From: CAMBDR01 sp046597185
GTDB taxonomy: Bacteria > Pseudomonadota > Gammaproteobacteria > Burkholderiales > Burkholderiaceae_D
Direction: 5' to 3'
Assembly (NCBI GenBank): GCA_046597185.1
Contig: JBKJLF010000240.1
Location: 1 to 7,840, forward strand
Length of the DNA stretch: 7,840 nucleotides
The notes below the pieces were generated by a model that saw only the letters and a list, made by a program, of their open reading frames with translations, was not told where the DNA came from and searched no databases. The translations under genes were made by a program, and so were the position numbers. Each line of letters starts with the position of its first letter. Within the stretch, counting starts at the first letter, position 1. Positions 5,047-7,840 of this stretch are shown here, piece by piece.

Positions 5047-7814
5047 TGAGCGCTGTGATCAGCCAGGCAGCCCCAGGGGAAATTGAATTTTGTCTGGACG
5101 GGCAAAGCGTGCGTGCGCACGAAGATGAAACCATACTCCAGGTGGCAAAGCGCAACGGCGTTGAGATTGCGCACTTGTGCTACAAAGAAGGTATGCGCCC
5201 GGACGGCAATTGCCGTGCCTGTGTGGTCGAAATCGCGGGCGAGCGCACGCTGGCCCCTTCCTGCTGCCGCGCGCCCAAGGCGGGCATGCAAGTGCAAAGC
5301 GCCAGCCCACGCGCCCGCGCGGCGCAAAAAATGGTGCTGGAATTATTGCAGGCCGATATGCCACCACAGCAAGCGGCGCACCCGTATCGGCGTGATGATG
5401 AATTGGCTTATTGGGCGGCCAAATTGGGCGTGAGCGAATCACGCTTTGCCGCCAAAGCACATACTCAAGCGCCACCGCCAGACTTGTCCCACCCCGCCAT
5501 GGCGGTGAATCTGGATGCCTGCATCCAATGTGGCCGCTGCGTGCGCGCCTGTGGCGAAGTGCAAGTCAACGACGTAATCGGCATGGCCGGGCGTGGTAGC
5601 GCGAGTAAAATTATTTTTGATCTGGACGACCCCATGGGCGCATCCTCGTGCGTGGCCTGCGGCGAGTGCGTGCAAGCCTGCCCCACGGGCGCGCTCGCTC
5701 CCGCAGGTGGTGTGGCCGCGTTGCAGCCGGATCGTGCCATCGATTCTTTATGCCCGTATTGCGGTGTCGGTTGTCAGGTGAAATATCTGGTTAAGGATGA
5801 GAAAATCATTCAGGTGGAAGGGCGCGCCGGTCCGGCCAATTTGTCACGGCTTTGCGTGAAAGGGCGCTTTGGCTTTGATTATGTCCACCATGTAGGGCGC
5901 TTGACCACGCCCTTGATCCGCAAGCCGGACTACCCGAAGTCAGCCGATTTTGCCAGCCTGCCCGCGAATAAATTCGAGATGTTTCGCGAGGCCACCTGGG
6001 AAGAAGCACTGGCCATGGCGGGAGCGGGTTTGCAGCAGATACGCGATCAATTTGGCGGCAGCGCGCTGGCCGGTTTTGGCTCGGCCAAAGGTTCAAATGA
6101 AGAAGCTTATCTGTTCCAAAAATTAATTCGCACCGGCTTTGGCAGCAATAACGTCGATCACTGCACCCGCATGTGCCACGCCGCCAGTGTGGCGGCTTTG
6201 TTGGAAGGTATCGGTTCGGGCGCAGTGAGCAACCCGGTGGCCGATGTGGCGCACGCGGAGTTAATTTTCATCATCGGTGCCAATCCGGCCAATAATCACC
6301 CGGTGGGTGCGACCTTTATCAAAAATGCGGTTGAGTGCGGAGCCAAACTGGTGTTGGCTGACCCACGCCGCACCGAATTTGCACGCCACGCTTGGCACTT
6401 TTTGCAGTTCAAACCGGATACCGATGTCGCGCTCTTAAATGGCTTGATCCATGTGATTATCTTTGAAGGTTTGGTGGCAAAGGCGTTTATTGATCAGCGC
6501 ACTTTGGGTTTTGACGAAATCAAAGCCAATGTGGCTGACTGCACGCCCGAAGCCATGTCGGCCATTTGCGGCATTGCGCCGGACGTGATCCGCGCAGTGG
6601 CGCGCGCCTATGCCACGGCGGAATCGGCGATGATGTTATGGGGCATGGGCATATCGCAAAGCACGCATGGCACCGACAATGCGCGCTGCCTGATTACCCT
6701 GGCCATGATCACCGGGCAAATCGGCCGCCCCGGCACCGGTTTGCACCCTTTGCGTGGGCAAAACAATGTGCAGGGCGCATCCGATGTCGGTTTGATCCCG
6801 ATGATGTACCCGGATTACCAGCGGGTCGATAACCCGCAAGCGCAGGCCAAGTTTGAAGCACTGTGGGGCCAGAGCTTGTCCGCGCAACCCGGTTTAACGG
6901 TGGTGGAAGTGATGCACGCGATTGATCGCGGCCAGATTCGCGGCATGTATTTGATGGGTGAAAACCCGGCCATGTCCGACCCCGACCTCGACCACACCCG
7001 CGCCGCCATGGCCAAGCTGGACATGATGGTGGTGCAAGAAATCTTCCTCACCGAAACCGCATGGCTGGCCGATGTGGTGCTACCGGCCAGTACCTTTTAT
7101 GAAAAAATTGGCACCTTCACCAATACCGACCGCTGTGTGCAAATGGGGCGGCAAGTGTTGCAGCCGCCGGGGCAAGCCAAGCCCGATCTTTGGATCATCA
7201 GCCAGATCGCGCAGCGCCTTGGTTTGCAGTGGCACTACCCGCATGCGCGCGATGTGTTTAATGAAATGCGCCAGAGCATGAATAGCATCAGCGGGGTGAC
7301 GTGGGAAATGCTGGAGGCGCAAGGTTCGGTGGTGCATCCGTTTACCACTGCCGATCCGGTTAGTCATCCGGTTATTTTTACCCGACAATTCCCCACTGGC
7401 ACCGGGCGCGCCACGCTGGTGCCGGCACAATTTCGCCAGGTGGAACCTGTGGCAGATAGCGATTACCCGTTTGTACTCATTACCGGACGCCAGTTGGAAC
7501 ATTGGCATACCGGTGCCATGACGCGGCGCGCCAGCGTGCTTGATGCGCTGGAGCCGCAAGCCACCGTGAGCATGAACCCGCAAGACATGGCGCGCCTGGG
7601 CCTCGTTGTGGGGCAAATCGTGGGCGTTCAGTCGCGCCAGGGGACGATACAGTTGGCGCTGCGGCGCGATGAAGGCACGCCCGTGGGCGGGCTGTTTATC
7701 CCGTTTGCCTATGTGGAGGCGGCGGCCAATGTGCTGACCAATTCGGCGTTGGACCCGTTTGGTAAGATTCCGGGGGTGAAGTATACGGCGGTGCGGGTGG
7801 TGTCGATCAACTGA
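5046..7814 (+). CDS. fdsA: NAD-dependent formate dehydrogenase, catalytic alpha subunit (Mo/W-bis-MGD)
   Basis: This 922-residue protein is the formate-oxidising subunit. Numbering is from the ATG at 5046. The N-terminus is a NuoG-like [2Fe-2S] ferredoxin domain (Cys45, 56, 59 and 73). A two-cluster ferredoxin follows, with Cys159/162/165/169 and Cys202/205/208/212. Next is the metal-proximal [4Fe-4S] motif Cys236/239/243/270, then the molybdopterin oxidoreductase and dinucleotide-binding domains. Catalytic residues align with E. coli FdhF: Cys377-His378 in TRMCHAAS (cysteine codon TGC, not selenocysteine) and Arg547 in GTDNARCL. RGQNNVQGASDVG (570-582) is typical of formate dehydrogenases. 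There is no twin-arginine signal, so it is cytoplasmic. Start: stop and start overlap as TGATG, with GAGG at 5035-5038 placed 7 nt before the ATG. GTG at 5043 would add one residue. No cysteine lies between 75 and 158, so the His/Cys3 cluster of NuoG-like proteins is absent. Mo versus W cannot be told from sequence. Confidence 0.95.
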   Translation: MSAVISQAAPGEIEFCLDGQSVRAHEDETILQVAKRNGVEIAHLCYKEGMRPDGNCRACVVEIAGERTLAPSCCRAPKAGMQVQSASPRARAAQKMVLELLQADMPPQQAAHPYRRDDELAYWAAKLGVSESRFAAKAHTQAPPPDLSHPAMAVNLDACIQCGRCVRACGEVQVNDVIGMAGRGSASKIIFDLDDPMGASSCVACGECVQACPTGALAPAGGVAALQPDRAIDSLCPYCGVGCQVKYLVKDEKIIQVEGRAGPANLSRLCVKGRFGFDYVHHVGRLTTPLIRKPDYPKSADFASLPANKFEMFREATWEEALAMAGAGLQQIRDQFGGSALAGFGSAKGSNEEAYLFQKLIRTGFGSNNVDHCTRMCHAASVAALLEGIGSGAVSNPVADVAHAELIFIIGANPANNHPVGATFIKNAVECGAKLVLADPRRTEFARHAWHFLQFKPDTDVALLNGLIHVIIFEGLVAKAFIDQRTLGFDEIKANVADCTPEAMSAICGIAPDVIRAVARAYATAESAMMLWGMGISQSTHGTDNARCLITLAMITGQIGRPGTGLHPLRGQNNVQGASDVGLIPMMYPDYQRVDNPQAQAKFEALWGQSLSAQPGLTVVEVMHAIDRGQIRGMYLMGENPAMSDPDLDHTRAAMAKLDMMVVQEIFLTETAWLADVVLPASTFYEKIGTFTNTDRCVQMGRQVLQPPGQAKPDLWIISQIAQRLGLQWHYPHARDVFNEMRQSMNSISGVTWEMLEAQGSVVHPFTTADPVSHPVIFTRQFPTGTGRATLVPAQFRQVEPVADSDYPFVLITGRQLEHWHTGAMTRRASVLDALEPQATVSMNPQDMARLGLVVGQIVGVQSRQGTIQLALRRDEGTPVGGLFIPFAYVEAAANVLTNSALDPFGKIPGVKYTAVRVVSIN

Positions 7815-7840
7815 GGCACAGGCCGATATGGCATCTTTCT
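7815..7840 (+). other. Possible start of a further plus-strand gene at the right edge
   Basis: An ATG at 7828 follows the alpha-subunit stop by 13 nt and reads Met-Ala-Ser-Phe to the window end. A GAGG at 7813-7816 overlaps the stop codon and lies 11 nt upstream, slightly far for a ribosome binding site. Formate dehydrogenase operons often continue with maturation genes such as fdhD/fdsC or the small fdsD. Four codons cannot identify which, if any, this is. No terminator is visible in these 26 bases. Confidence 0.25.

Noticed and set aside
6174..6176. Possible selenocysteine codon at the formate dehydrogenase active site.
   Set aside because: The codon is TGC (cysteine), so this is the cysteine-type enzyme.
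7080..7616. A 178-codon open frame on the minus strand inside the alpha-subunit gene.
   Set aside because: Antisense shadow of a conserved coding region in GC-rich DNA; composition rich in His/Arg, no recognisable domain and no ribosome binding site.
3325..7814. Annotation of the two genes as complex I subunits NuoEF and NuoG or as a NAD-reducing hydrogenase diaphorase.
   Set aside because: The large subunit has the formate dehydrogenase active site (Cys377-His378, Arg547, RGQNNVQGASDVG motif) and a complete molybdopterin region, and no other nuo or hydrogenase genes are present.
1..7840. A previously undescribed system, defence island, mobile element, CRISPR array or structured RNA.
   Set aside because: Nearly every base is within six recognisable genes; no transposase, integrase, inverted-repeat ends, spaced repeats or intergenic stretch longer than about 85 nt was seen.

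Overview
This window looks like a chromosomal segment of a Gram-negative bacterium, most probably a betaproteobacterium. The order rsgA / pterin dehydratase / Ste24-type protease, divergent from orn, is an arrangement I associate with that class, and the proteins read as betaproteobacterial. A NAD-linked formate dehydrogenase would fit a methylotroph, an autotroph or another formate oxidiser, but the genus cannot be named from sequence alone. The region is densely coding with moderate-to-high GC. I see no mobile element, CRISPR array, tRNA or rRNA.

The left half (about 86-2698) is a tight minus-strand cluster. Read in its own direction it is a membrane zinc protease of the M48/Ste24 family, then 4a-hydroxytetrahydrobiopterin dehydratase (start overlapping the protease stop by 7 nt), then the ribosome-assembly GTPase RsgA (28 nt further on). 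A possible further minus-strand gene starts at 37 and runs off the left edge. Between the dehydratase and rsgA lie three ATG triplets spaced exactly 13 nt apart, each opening with Met-Lys-Pro. The first opens a 9-codon frame whose stop overlaps the RsgA start.

The right half is on the plus strand and divergent from the protease gene, with only 52 nt between the two start codons. It begins with orn (oligoribonuclease, 2751-3317). Seven nt after orn comes a two-gene formate dehydrogenase module. The first gene is a fused diaphorase subunit (NuoE/FdsG-like plus NuoF/FdsB-like in one 573-aa chain). The second is the molybdenum- or tungsten-dependent catalytic alpha subunit (922 aa), coupled to it by a TGATG stop/start overlap. 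Together they should form a soluble cytoplasmic enzyme. Formate would be oxidised at a Cys-ligated bis-pterin metal centre in the alpha subunit, electrons would pass through iron-sulfur clusters to the fused beta subunit, and FMN there would reduce NAD+.

The two-subunit design is known from the formate dehydrogenase 1 of Methylorubrum extorquens, so the fusion itself is not new. The most interesting points are the lack of the His/Cys3 [4Fe-4S] motif in the alpha subunit, the direct placement of the operon behind orn without a visible ribosome binding site, the 13-nt triple-start motif before rsgA, and an in-frame 12-nt tandem repeat at the 5' end of the fused gene. I did not find a convincingly novel system.
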